From the NCBI GenBank assembly GCA_001655205.1, contig LPNZ01011300.1:1-30927 (forward strand): DNA of 30,927 bases. Direction: 5' to 3'. Position 1 is the first letter of the stretch. The number at the start of each line of letters is the position of its first letter. A program made the position numbers and the translations under genes. This DNA comes from Lenisia limosa (taxonomy: Eukaryota > Breviatea). The notes beneath the pieces are model-generated. The model did no database searches, had not been told where the DNA came from, and saw only the letters and a program-made list of their open reading frames with translations. This document shows positions 1-11,780 of this stretch, in pieces.

Positions 1-8
1 CCCCGCAC

Positions 9-2127
9 CTGTGGAGTTGTCTCGAAATCACTTTCATCATCCTCAGGAAGGGCCCTCTTCAGAGTGGTGTCGACCGTCTCCTTCACTACTGCCTTCTTCT
101 TCATAAGCTTCTTCTTTTTCACAACCTTCTTTCCTTCCTTCTTCTCTGACGATTCTGTTGTCTTTTTGGCCCTCTTTTTTGTTGAACTGTATGGAGCTTC
201 CTCTGAGGAACGCCTCTTCAGCGATTCCTTCTTCTTTTCCTTCTTTTGCTTCTTCTGCTTCTTCTCTTCCTTCTTCTCTTCCTTTTCAACCTTTTTCTCT
301 TCCTTTTCCTCCTTTTTCTCTTCCTTCTTCTTCCTAAACTCTAGCACCTTGCTTTTCCTTTCCTTCTTCTTATCATCCTCTTCCTTCAGTTCGAATAGCT
401 TCACCTCTTCTTGGAACTTCTCCTTTTCCTCTTGGAATAACGCCTTTTCCTTCATGAAGTTGAGTCTGTCGTTGACAAGTGTTTTCATCATTTCATCCAG
501 AACCTTCTTCTTCTCCTCCACAGCAATTTGGTTTCGAAGCACGGGTGAAATCATTGTCGGCTTTTCTTTGCGAACCAGTTTCTTTTTTGGGGTGACAGGA
601 AGTGCCTCTTTTTTGCTGATTACCTTTTCTTCTTTTTTTTTCTTCTCTTCTTTCTTTGGTTCTTCCTTCTTTGGCTCCTGTAGTCTCTTTTTCTCTTCTT
701 CTTTCTTCATTTCTTGTGACTTCTTTTTTTCTTCTTCCTTTTTCTTATCTTCTTGTAACTTCTTATTTTCTATTTCCATCTTCTTCTCTTCCTCATTTTT
801 CTTCTTCTTTTCCTTCTTCTCTGCTTCCTTCTTCTTCTCCTCCTCCTCCTTCTTCTCTGCTTCTTTCATCTTCTTTTCATCTTCCTTTTTCTTTTTATCT
901 TCTAATCTCTTCTTTTCCTCTTCCTTCTTCTTCTCTTCTTGTAATTTCTTCTTTTCCTCATTCTTCTTCTCTTCTTGTAATTTCTTCTTTTCCTCTTCCT
1001 TCTTCTTCTCTTCTTGTAATNNNNNNNNNNNNNNNNNNNNNNNNNNNNNNNNNNNNNNNNNNNNNNNNNNNNNNNNNNNNNNNNNNNNNNNNNNNNNNNN
1101 NNNNNNNCTTCTTTTCCTCTTCCTTCTTTTTCTCTTCTTGTTATTTCTTCTTTTCTTCTTCTGATTTCTTCTTCTCTTGCTCCTTCTTCTTCTCTTCCTG
1201 TAATTTCTTCTTTTCTTCTTCTGATGTCTTCTTCTCTTGCTCCTTCTTCTTTTCTTCCACATCCTTCTTTTCCTTCTCCCCTTCTTCATCAACATTTTTT
1301 TTGTTCTTTTCTTCCTGTATCGTTTTCTTCTTCATCGCATAAGCGTTGCGCCTCTTCTCCAACGATTCAAGTCTCTTTTGAACCAATTCCTCGTCAGATT
1401 TGTTTTGTTGTCTTGACTCCTTCATCATCTTGGTGATCTGTGCTCTATCAGTCTGCTTCACAATTTTCTTGGGGGCAGTCTTATGTTCGTCTGTCTGAGG
1501 CTTAGCCGTCTTCTTTAGTTTTATTTCTTCCTTCTTCTTTTCTTCTTTTTTCTTTTTCTCTTCTTGTAATTTCTTATTTTCAACTTCCTTTTTCTTATTT
1601 TCTTCCATTTTCTTCTTCTCTGCTTCCTTCTTCTTATTCTCTGCTTCCTTCCTTTTCTTCTCTGCTTCTTTCTTCTTCTTCTCTTCTTCCTTCTTCTTCT
1701 CCCCCGCCTCCTTCACAGCCTTAACACTCGGCTGTGTATCCTTTTTGATGAGCTTAACTTCCTCGTCATCCTTGGCCGCGACCGGAGACGGCACCTTTTT
1801 GGCCTCATCGAACCTGGCTGAAGCCTCACTGCTACCCTCTTTCCTCTTCTGTGCACTAAGGCGGCGACGCTCCAGCTTGGCCTCCTTCCTCTCGAAATCG
1901 GCCTTCTGCTCGGCCGACAGCGCCTTGCCACCATTGGCTTGGATCAGCTTCTCCTCACGCTGCTTGCGATTGCGCATCAGTCTGTCATTAGTTGCTGCGA
2001 GTACGGTGGCGGCGGCAGGCGGCAAATCCTCGGTAGTTGCTGTGGGCACGGCAGCTGCGGCAGGCGGCAAGACGATGGTGGCGGCAGGCGGCAGGTCCTC
2101 TGCTTCAACCGGCGCTTTGTCGACCAT
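9..2127 (-). CDS. Lys/Glu-rich (KEKE) coiled-coil protein, partial
   Basis: Function is unknown. The reading frame starts at ATG 2127-2125, two bases after a 3' splice site (C-run then CAG, 2130), so the 5' UTR or an upstream exon is spliced. The N-terminus has Pro/Ala repeats (DLPPAA...). A basic stretch (NDRLMRNRKQREEK) follows, then hundreds of residues of K/E-rich repeats such as KKKLQEEKKKEEEKK, predicted to be long charged helices. Downstream of the gap at 1021-1107 the frame stays open to position 9 and becomes less repetitive (KKKLVRKEKPTMISPVLRNQ, then SLKRRSSEEAPYSSTKKRAK, NLS-like). It ends at a donor, CAG|GTGCGGGG, so more exons lie beyond the left edge. An in-frame TAA at 1143-1141 interrupts one repeat, where sister repeats have TTA (Leu). 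The gap length is nominal, so frame continuity across it is unproven. Low complexity rules out a family assignment. Confidence 0.7.
1021..1107. other. assembly gap inside the KEKE repeat
   Basis: A run of N with near-identical AAG/GAA repeats on both sides, so this is probably a collapsed coding repeat. The true length and frame are unknown. Confidence 0.95.
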
Positions 2128-2223
2128 TTCTGGGGGGGGGGGGNNNNNNNNNNNNNNNNNNNNNNNNNNNNNNNNNNNNNNNNNNNNNNNNNNNNNNNNN
2201 NNNNNNNNNNNNNNNNNNNNNNN

Positions 2224-3592
2224 TCCAAAAAATTGTCACGAATATCCGAACAATAAGTTTTGGTAACATTAAATTTAAAGAAGATTATGGTCAATATGAT
2301 AATCACATCATTTGCTCTCTTGCTTCCAAAACAACTGCTTTTATTACAGTAAATAAAAACCATGCAGGTTACGCTCGGTTTTGGCTCTATTTGTGGTTAA
2401 TCCGAGCCTTCTGGGTTGGCACCCTGCTTTAACCAAATACAAAGAGGAAGAGAAATGTTGGAAATAGTTCCAGATAGTAAATTCACAACCCCCAAGTACT
2501 TCATTTTGTGTCCGTGTAATAGAAATATCATAATATCTAGTATGCTGGGGAAGCAAGCAGAAAGCTGTGTACACAGAGTTGTTACAAATGATTGAGCGAA
2601 TTAAAAATATTCTATCATCCAGTATCTCTGATAAGCGTGATGCTCGGTCAGATAATACCTTACTATATCAGCGGAAAATATCTAATATCAAATCTCAAAT
2701 CTCTTCACTATGGGTCTGAATGGCTGAATTTCTAATGAATCATGTCCAATATATTACACATCCTTCGGATATAATGCAGGTCCACACGAATACCGTATCT
2801 TCATAGGCCTTTCCACGTGCCCAAATCCAGGCATTTATGCAAAAAAAAAAAACAAGGAATTATAATGCCAAATTGCTTCCATGAACTTAATCCCCCTTAT
2901 TATGTTAATTTATATACACTCTTACTTTCTATGTTGGTGTTGACGAAAGAAAAGATTCTAAAAAACAGTGAGGAAAATGCGATTGAAACGCGGAACAAGG
3001 TATCCTTGATGTGGATCTTTTATTAAAAATATTAATTAGCTTAAATTTGAGACGAAGGTACAAGAAGAGCCACAAGAAGAGAGAGGCAGCGCATACCTGG
3101 AATTGAGGTGCCGCCTTTTTATGTTATAGTTGAACCAACAGGGTCAGATTGATGGTAATTTGTATGACCAACCAGCACTGGTCTTCAATTCAAGGTTAGA
3201 TTTACGAGGAAAAAGCTACTTTCCCTGCCTCAATTTATATGCTGTATATACACAGCCAAAAGCAAGATAGCTTGTGTAAGGGTAGTAAAAAGAAGTTTGA
3301 AGGGATTTTTTTTGGTATTAAGAGATTGAGATCGAAAAGATCACCAGACCGATTTGTTTTCGGTGTATATAAAACAGACACCCCATTTCCGTAACACCAG
3401 ATTAAATAAGTACATAAGTGTTGTTTCCTGTTAATTAATGTGTTTGTTGTAACATAAAACAGATATCCCATTTCCGTAACACCAGATTAAATAAGTACAT
3501 AAGTGTATTCAACTGAATAAAAGCACAAGGCAGGCATCAAGCTAAAACACCATCCGCACTGTCAAGAGAAACCTAACACACAAACAGAAGAC
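2224..3592. other. intergenic region between KEKE gene and beta-tubulin
   Basis: AT-rich sequence without a convincing exon chain on either strand. It holds the promoter and 5' UTR side of the KEKE gene (the gap at 2144-2223 hides the upstream end of its intron) and the 3' flank of beta-tubulin. The only structure seen is a 50-bp direct repeat near 3371-3505. Confidence 0.6.
3371..3505. repeat. 50-bp direct repeat, 85-bp period
   Basis: Copies at 3371-3420 and 3456-3505 differ at two positions. Both contain CATTTCCGTAACACCAG and AAATAAGTACATAAGTG. The repeat lies just downstream of the beta-tubulin stop codon, probably in or near its 3' UTR. Confidence 0.9.
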
Positions 3593-5386
<1,794 letters not shown>

Positions 5387-5668
5387 TTTGAATAACTTTC
5401 AAAGTATGAATTTTCCTCAAAAAAACGAAAACAAAAGGGCGTCAGTTCAGTTCAGTTCAGTTCATTTGATATTCTGAGTTGAGTTTTTCGCTAATGTAAT
5501 AATCCAATCCCTGATTTTCTAGTGAAATAAAAACTACAATATACTTAATATATAAATAACACAAGTGGAATGGAATGTTATTGCTACAGTGGGTTGTTTA
5601 ATAATTCCTAATTTCGTAATATCAAAAATCAAACATTTTTTGAACATTTCTCAACATTGACAGAAGTA
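5387..5668. promoter_or_regulatory. shared divergent promoter region with (TTCAG)n tract
   Basis: About 280 bp separate the beta-tubulin start (minus) from the start of the secreted/TM protein (plus), so regulatory sequence for both genes should lie here. A short TTCAG microsatellite sits at 5446-5464. No TATA box or other motif is convincing. Promoter function is inferred from gene order only. Confidence 0.4.
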
Positions 5669-7298
5669 ATGAAAAGCCTTACCCCTATATTTGTACTATG
5701 GGTAGTATTAGTCTGTATAAACGGCGGCAACTCAACTTCTTTGGATTGTTATGGAGAGGTTGAGTCTTCCTGTGTTGATCCAGGGTTTGTGTATCTTCTA
5801 TTTTGTAGTAATAACTCTTTATTAGAAACTCTGACACCTGCGATAATTGCCAATACGTTAAGTGCTTCGATTCCAGCGGCTTACTCCTCGATGAATCCTG
5901 CCTTGACAAGTCTGAAAGTGCCTCTGCGGTTGGTTGATGTTGTTTGACTCTGCTATGTGAATTGTAGTCAAGATATTTCTTTCGCTTTCCTATTTCAGCG
6001 TTGGTCCTCTTATTTATATTTCCTGTTGTGAATGGCAATTGTCATCTTCTATTTTCTTCACCTTTCTTAACAGCAACTAGTATTGTGACACATACGCTGC
6101 ACAAACCTCGTCATTCGACACTTCTTCATCAGGTTGCCATTCGAGTGTTAGAGGGATGCTCTTTTGTTGTGCTTTCTCCCAACGGACCTGGCGGGTTTTC
6201 ACCATTATTCTTTCACCTAATTTCAATGAGTGACGGGTTTTCTTTGCAAGCATGCAAGCATCAGTCTGCTGAAATTTGAAATACTTTTCACTATAATGTA
6301 TGTCACTTTTTTTTCTTCGTGTGACGCTTTTTTTTTTTTTTTTTTTTTTNNNNNNNNNNNNNNNNNNNNNNNNNNNNNNNNNNNNNNNNNNNNNNNNNNN
6401 NNNNNNNNNNNNNNNNNCAGAATCAATTGAGATTGACAGTGAGAGGCGCTAATATCCCAGGCTGAAGATACATTCTTCGGGCTTATCTTCCTCTGCGCCA
6501 TAATTGCAGGTATCGCATTCCTCTGCTACTGCTGTAATAGAGATCAGACGGTTGTTATTACAGTGGGTATGGTTTGTGTTAAGGAAAATAATATCAACCG
6601 CATTCAGAGGCTAAGTAAGAATTATGTGCCTTGTTATTTTGAGGGAAATACTTTCGCAATTTGAGTTTAAAAAACTGACAAGTTATGGAAAAGATGTAGT
6701 TTTGGAAATGGGGTTCTCTGAATGATAAATGATTCGAATGAATTGTGGAGAATAAATAATGATATTTTCATGCTTCTTCATTGCCCGTTCTTTATTCTTT
6801 ATCATGCTTTATTGTCTGTTCTTCATCATGTTTCATTGTCCATTCCTTATCATGCTTCATTGTCGGTTCCTTATCCTGCTTCATTGGCCGTTCCTTTTCA
6901 TGCTTCATTGTCCTTATCATGCTTCATTGGCCGTTTCTTACCATGCTTCATTGAGTTGCATTGATGATATACCCGGATATTATTATTATGTGCGCTCTTA
7001 TTTTCCCGTGTAACTTTCGCTTTAGCAACAGCCGGTGTTGATACCCCAGCATGTTTACGTACAACCTGCCCCCGCACACTACGCCCCACAGTCATACTAT
7101 CAAAATGTGAGCTTTTTTGACATTCCCTTTGGGCTTTACCACTGATAAAACAATTGAGGCTACTATCCACAGAAAGGGCTCACGTTGTTCTCAAGTTTTC
7201 AATGTTTTTTCTGGGGGTTTTTTTTGCTTTGGGGTTTTAGATTATTCGGTTTCCAGCAGTCTTCAATTTTCCTTCGTTTACCCCCCTAGACATACTGA
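5669..7298 (+). CDS. secreted/type I single-pass membrane protein, Cys-rich ectodomain
   Basis: Not assignable to a named family. The start ATG (5669) opens a signal peptide (MKSLTPIFVLWVVLVCING) followed by a Cys-containing stretch. Exon 1 is 5669-5784. A 41-nt intron joins it in phase to exon 2 (5826-5928), giving GNSDTCDNCQYVKCFDSSG, which is Cys-rich and looks extracellular. Exon 6461-6562 encodes a TM helix (FFGLIFLCAIIAGIAFLCYC) followed by CNRDQTVVIT. After a 463-nt intron, exon 7026-7106 encodes a Pro/Tyr-rich cytoplasmic tail (QQPVLIPQHVYVQ...APQSYYQN). A possible last exon after the AG at 7288-7289 adds TY and a stop at 7296-7298. Exons between 5929 and 6460 are not resolved, partly because of the gap at 6350-6417. 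The layout resembles receptor-like or adaptor membrane proteins, but no ligand or partner can be inferred. Confidence 0.6.
6776..6955 (+). repeat. degenerate minisatellite in an intron
   Basis: About seven imperfect units built on CATGCTTCATTGTCCGTTCC with a variable spacer. They lie inside the intron between the TM exon and the tail exon of the membrane protein gene. Units diverge by several bases, so the array looks old. Confidence 0.75.
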
Positions 7299-8317
7299 GA
7301 GTCCTCGGAGAGTCAACTTCAACAGCCAATCGCAAGCAATAAGATGGCCTGCTTGGCCGATTTGCCATTCTATCCTGTTTCTGCTACCTTTCTTATTTGT
7401 TTCCCCGTTTATTTATCATGTCATGTATATTATGCATGGCTTTTCCGTGAACAACAAATGCGTCTTGAAAATGCTTCAGGACAGAATAAAAAGGAAAGAG
7501 CAAGCATGTCAATAATATAGACTAACATATGTTAGCAAGTTAGGTATCAAGACACCCAGAAGACAACTCAGAAGGAGGGCTCTCAATGGGCAAAACTCTT
7601 GCAAAACAAATAAACCTGACATGAGACACAATGTGACCATGTGACGCCTCAGCGCTGTTTAGCGGATTATTTTATATTTTTACGCCTTTTGTACCCCCCC
7701 NNNNNNNNNNNNNNNNNNNNNNNNNNNNNNNNNNNNNNNNNNNNNNNNNNNNNNNNNNNNNNNNNNNNNNNNNNNNNTAAATTAAAATGAGGAGGGAGAA
7801 GCGCTAATAATCTTCTGTTCAATTATCAAAACGCTTTTATTTATCTCATATCTCTGATAATCAAGCCTGACTGTAGGGTGAAGGTGCCTTATCTTCCTTT
7901 GGTAACTTCTCGCCAAGCTTGTCCCTGCGCTCTTCTCCAAGCTTGATCAACAGCGTAGGTTGATTTTTGGCTGTTGGTCTCTTAGTTTACGCCATTTTCA
8001 TAATGAACCCCTCTCCCCCCCTATATTGCCTGAATTTTGAAACAATTTTCGTTTATGAGTTTATGGGTATTAGGATCTCTATCTCTTCTCAACACCCCAT
8101 GGATTTACGTAATGGTAATTGAAGAGCTGACTTGAAAAATTACCGATCTGAGCTAAAAGATTCATATATTTAAACCAAACATCATGAATTGAACCTATTC
8201 TACTCGTAAGTAATATTTATGATATGTAATATCTTTGATGAAATTCGTCTGTCTGTGCAAGGAAATATGTTTACCTCTGATTTAGTGTTGCAAACAAATG
8301 CACACCTTAGCATCTAG
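7299..8317. other. intergenic region before tRNase Z
   Basis: Contains 3' flanking sequence of the membrane protein gene, a gap at 7701-7777 next to a C-run, and the 5' flank of tRNase Z. A short minus-strand open stretch ending at 7861 is Lys-rich but has no supporting upstream exon. No gene is supported. Confidence 0.5.
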
Positions 8318-11202
8318 ATGAGTCTGGTGCTCCCAGCTACACACTACACCTTCGGAGCCCTCCAAGCGGTGGTTCTGGGCTCCTCCGCCACACGTCCCAC
8401 TCATGACAGATCTCTTCCCGCCACAGTACTTCGCCTTGGTGGGGGGGCATAATGCGATTAGTGGCCTGACAGGATTGTGTGACAGGTGCTAATCAAATAT
8501 ATATTGTAAAGCAAAGTTTAAACCAAAGAGCGTCATCTGTTTTCACCAGTTAATTGATTCTATGTACTAGTATATGTCATATGAATTAATATTATACTAT
8601 CATCCAATACCTCTTATACGCATGGGTGTGGACGGCTTTGGCCAGATACAACTTTATTTTTATTTTTTTTCTCTCATTGCTATATAATATCAAATATGTA
8701 CGTAGGCTTGATTTCACGGCTTTAGGCAAGTGTCTATGGCTCTTTGATGCTGGCGAGGTGGGTGGATTCTTATTTAGTGCAAGGATATCTTAGGTTCCAG
8801 TTTCTGGATCTGCAGCATGTTTTGTTTAGATAGTACTATAATTACATAGTATAATATATATGATATGTATACTATATGATATTCATTATCTGTGATATGG
8901 TATGATATGAAAGACATATTATACTTGTCTGTGTTATTATTGATTTGTACCAGGGTGTAAGACGACAGTTTCTAAAATACCGTCAGATGGACCCCTGTAC
9001 CCGGGGCTGTGACCACGGCTTTGGCCTTCAATCACTGGACCGGATCTTCCTCACCCACCTGCATGCTGACCATGTATGCGGCCTGTTGTCAAAGGATCAT
9101 TGAGCTTCTCTCACACTTTAGATATCTGGGCTTATGCGTGAGTGGAGGAGTTTTATTCCATGGACTTGAAACAGCCTACTAAATAGTCCTTTGATTAGTA
9201 GTGCTGACATTCATGTCTTAATTCTTTTTAAAGGCCTTGTAACCACCCATATGTAGCCCTCTTACAGGATCGACTCTCGTCTCCTGTTCCTTTGACTGTT
9301 TATGGACCTCCAAAACTCAGTGGGATGAGGTGCACTATCGTGAAATGATATCATAATTGTGTGAATGACGTTCAGAAAAGACAGTTAACGCACTTCTTCG
9401 AGTGTTTTCCCCAGGCCTTTTGAAGGTATGATCAAACCCAAATTGACTGGCTCGCCCAAAACTATTTGATTGTGCTTCTAAACAACCAACATTTTTAAGG
9501 CTGCAATTATTTTCTGCAGAAAAAGAGCACGAATTTGAGGCTTGTGGAGCTGTCGTCACCCTTGGAAATTCAACCGCCTCCCAAGCCCGTACAGTCCCTT
9601 GGCTCTTTGGGGTGGGTACAATCCCTCCTACCCATTGAAAGAGGCACACCTTTTCTAGTGTATTACATAGTTGCTACCTCCTGAACTAGGACCAATAACT
9701 CTATATTATGGTTACAAGATAAGTACGGATCCTTCAACTCATTACACAGGAACATCGATGTGCTTCATTGCAATGCATACGCAACATCTATTGAAAATTT
9801 AAGGTGGGAACCATCTTTAAACTTGTACTCAGTAAAGACCCAAAAACCTCTTTCTAAATACTAATACAGTCTGGGATTTCAAACCCTATCATGTCTTGAT
9901 GTTGAGCTTATGATGTTTTTTTGTAGTCCCACAATTCCTTTGTTTACCCCTAGACAAACCGGTGTGCGGCATTTGAAACCCGAGGCGTGCCGGGATTGGC
10001 CTTCACCGGTTCGGGATTCTCCTCTGGTCATGTGGGGGGAATAGTGTTTTTTGGTACAAATAGTGATCATGGGGTGTGATGCATCTTACTCTCTACCAGA
10101 CTAGACACCCCTCAGGTCAAAGTCAGTGCCGCATTTGTTGACCACACTGTGCCATCCGTGGCCTATGTCGTGGAGGAGGGCGATGTGTTCCCCAGGTATG
10201 AATATATTAAATCCCATAAAGATGGTTCTCATTCCCTTTTATTTTGGACCAGTGTTCCGAAATGGCGGAGGGAGCAGTTGGGCATAGGCCATCGACACTT
10301 ACATCAGTTACACATGCAACCTGCTGTTGTAGGCAAATATGGCTTGGTTGGGGGGGGGGGTCGGTTTAGATTGATATCCTATATCATATCCTTGTACTAT
10401 AAGTCATAATAATACATAGGAATATCATATTATACTACTGCTACTATTATACATATTATATCATATGCAGTATAGTAGTATCTACTATGTTACATATATA
10501 TATACATAGCTATATGATATGTACATATGATATGGTGTAAACATAGTACAGGTACATGGAAGTCACATCACCCCCCAAAGGTAAGGCGCACCGATCTGCC
10601 GCCTTCGGCACCTGGACGGAAAGTTGTCATCATCGGCGGTAAGGGGNNNNNNNNNNNNNNNNNNNNNNNNNNNNNNNNNNNNNNNNNNNNNNNNNNNNNN
10701 NNNNNNNNNNNNNNNNNNNNNNNNNNNNNNNNNNNNNNNGGGAAGCAACTCCCTTGTTGATCTGGCGCAAGATGCTGATCTTTTGATCCACGAGGCCACA
10801 ACGTTCAAAGAAACAGTAGCAAGGAGAAGGAAACATTCAACTCCACGTATGATGGGGCTTGTTGACACCCATGCAGTTCGTTTTTTTTTCAGCTGGCCTT
10901 TTCCCCTTATTATCCCAGAAATGGTGGGACAATTTGCTGCTCAAACCCATGCTAAGCGTTTGGTATTAAACCATCTCGGACCCCTGGTAGCAAAGGGTAT
11001 GGGGTTGTCAAGCGCGGAATTTCGTGGAACTCCTTTTAACCTTCAGATCCTGAAATGGCTGTTGAAATGGCCTCGTCTGAAGCCCCCAACACCGCTGTGT
11101 TCGCTGCACATGTGGGTACTTTGGTGCTCTCTCCTCATTAAACCCCCTTAGGATTTTATGACAATAAATGTCCCGCCAATAACCGACCTTTGGTCCCAGT
11201 GA
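8318..11202 (+). CDS. tRNase Z, short (ELAC1-like) metallo-beta-lactamase-fold endonuclease
   Basis: Predicted zinc endonuclease that removes tRNA 3' trailers. Exons: 8318-8438, 8726-8757, 8954-9073, 9122-9137, 9268-9329, 9415-9425 (11 nt), 9500-9588, 10116-10195, 10253-10346, 10581-10638, one starting in the gap and ending at 10846, 10919-10996, 11047-11111, 11152-11202. The order of family elements is right: VVLGSSATRPTHDRS, CLWLFDAGEGVRRQF, the metal motif FLTHLHADH, PLTVYGPPK, FVDHTVPSVAYVVEE, PGRKVVIIG, DLLIHEATT, HSTPQMVGQFA, AKRLVLNHLGPL and VFAAHDFMTINVP, then stop. The Asp expected after VVIIG falls at the exon edge by the gap at 10647-10739. Phases agree except between 9137 and 9268, where two bases are missing; a 5-nt microexon near 9234 is one option. 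The exon end at 9588 is chosen by phase and weak donor GTACAG. Donors at 8439 and 10347 carry G-runs. It converges with the coiled-coil gene. Confidence 0.88.
8830..8936. repeat. ATATGATAT-rich palindromic tract in tRNase Z intron
   Basis: Dense overlapping TATGATAT, ATATCATA and related words inside the second intron. A similar tract occurs in a later intron at 10375-10545 and shorter pieces at 17477-17490 and 21097-21144. It has no coding content. Confidence 0.6.
10375..10545. repeat. ATATGATAT-rich palindromic tract in tRNase Z intron
   Basis: Contains many ATATCATAT/ATATGATAT words that are self-complementary, in the intron between exons 10253-10346 and 10581-10638. It resembles the tract at 8830-8936. 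Confidence 0.6.
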
Positions 11203-11780
11203 AGCAGTTTCCTGAAATGGTAAGTGTTCAATGTCATCTTAATAATAGTGTACTATTCGCTGAGTATGCCCATTGTTGGATGCCTGTCTTGTGTATGCTG
11301 GGGAACCACGCAGAAGTAAGGCAAATGATTGGTCCAATATCTTTTATAAGCCTGATGGTGTGGACGTCTTCCGCCAACCTTTTTTATTTCTCATCTCTAT
11401 TACAGACTATGCTTACTTTCTAAGACCACACATGGTCGGAGGCGAACTTGCCGATAGTCAAGAGCACTGTCAGATCCTTTCCATCAAGGGACATGGTGTC
11501 TGAATGTGGCGACCAACTTCTTACGTAAATTGTTTGTTTGGATGCAGATTACACTACAATATGATTACAAAGGTGAGCTACACTAAGTACTAAACACCTT
11601 TCCTTTTGATACAGAGAATGCGAATAAAACATTATCTCCGAAGCAATCGTGCTCCTCCCCAGTATAGCTTTGCTCTGACCCCCGCGGTTAAATCCGTATT
11701 GGTACATAAATAATTCCTAGGAGACAGAAAACAAAAAAAAAGCTCACACCAAAATATACAACTAAAATCACATTCTCGTT
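11203..11780. other. convergent 3' flanks
   Basis: Lies between the stop codons of tRNase Z (plus) and the coiled-coil gene (minus), so it should contain both 3' UTRs. A donor-like GTAAGT at 11221 suggests a possible 3' UTR intron. An AATAAA (11163-11168) sits in the last coding exon of tRNase Z. No further gene is supported. Confidence 0.5.

Noticed and set aside
64-1342. Long Ser/Phe/Leu-rich open frames on the plus strand
   Set aside because: They are the reverse complement of the Lys/Glu-rich coding repeat; the minus frame has splice sites and a sensible protein.
5446-5464. TTCAG repeat as a telomere-like tract
   Set aside because: Only about four units, inside a promoter region; a similar short tract occurs at 26013-26028. 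A simple microsatellite fits better.
7861-7990. Minus-strand open stretch ending in PSPYSQA and stop
   Set aside because: Lys-rich and plausible as a last exon, but an in-frame TAA lies just upstream and no earlier exon could be found.
9956-10075. Open plus-strand stretch inside a tRNase Z intron
   Set aside because: It has no match to the family and the flanking exons (9500-9588 and 10116-10195) join in phase without it; it could still be an extra exon.
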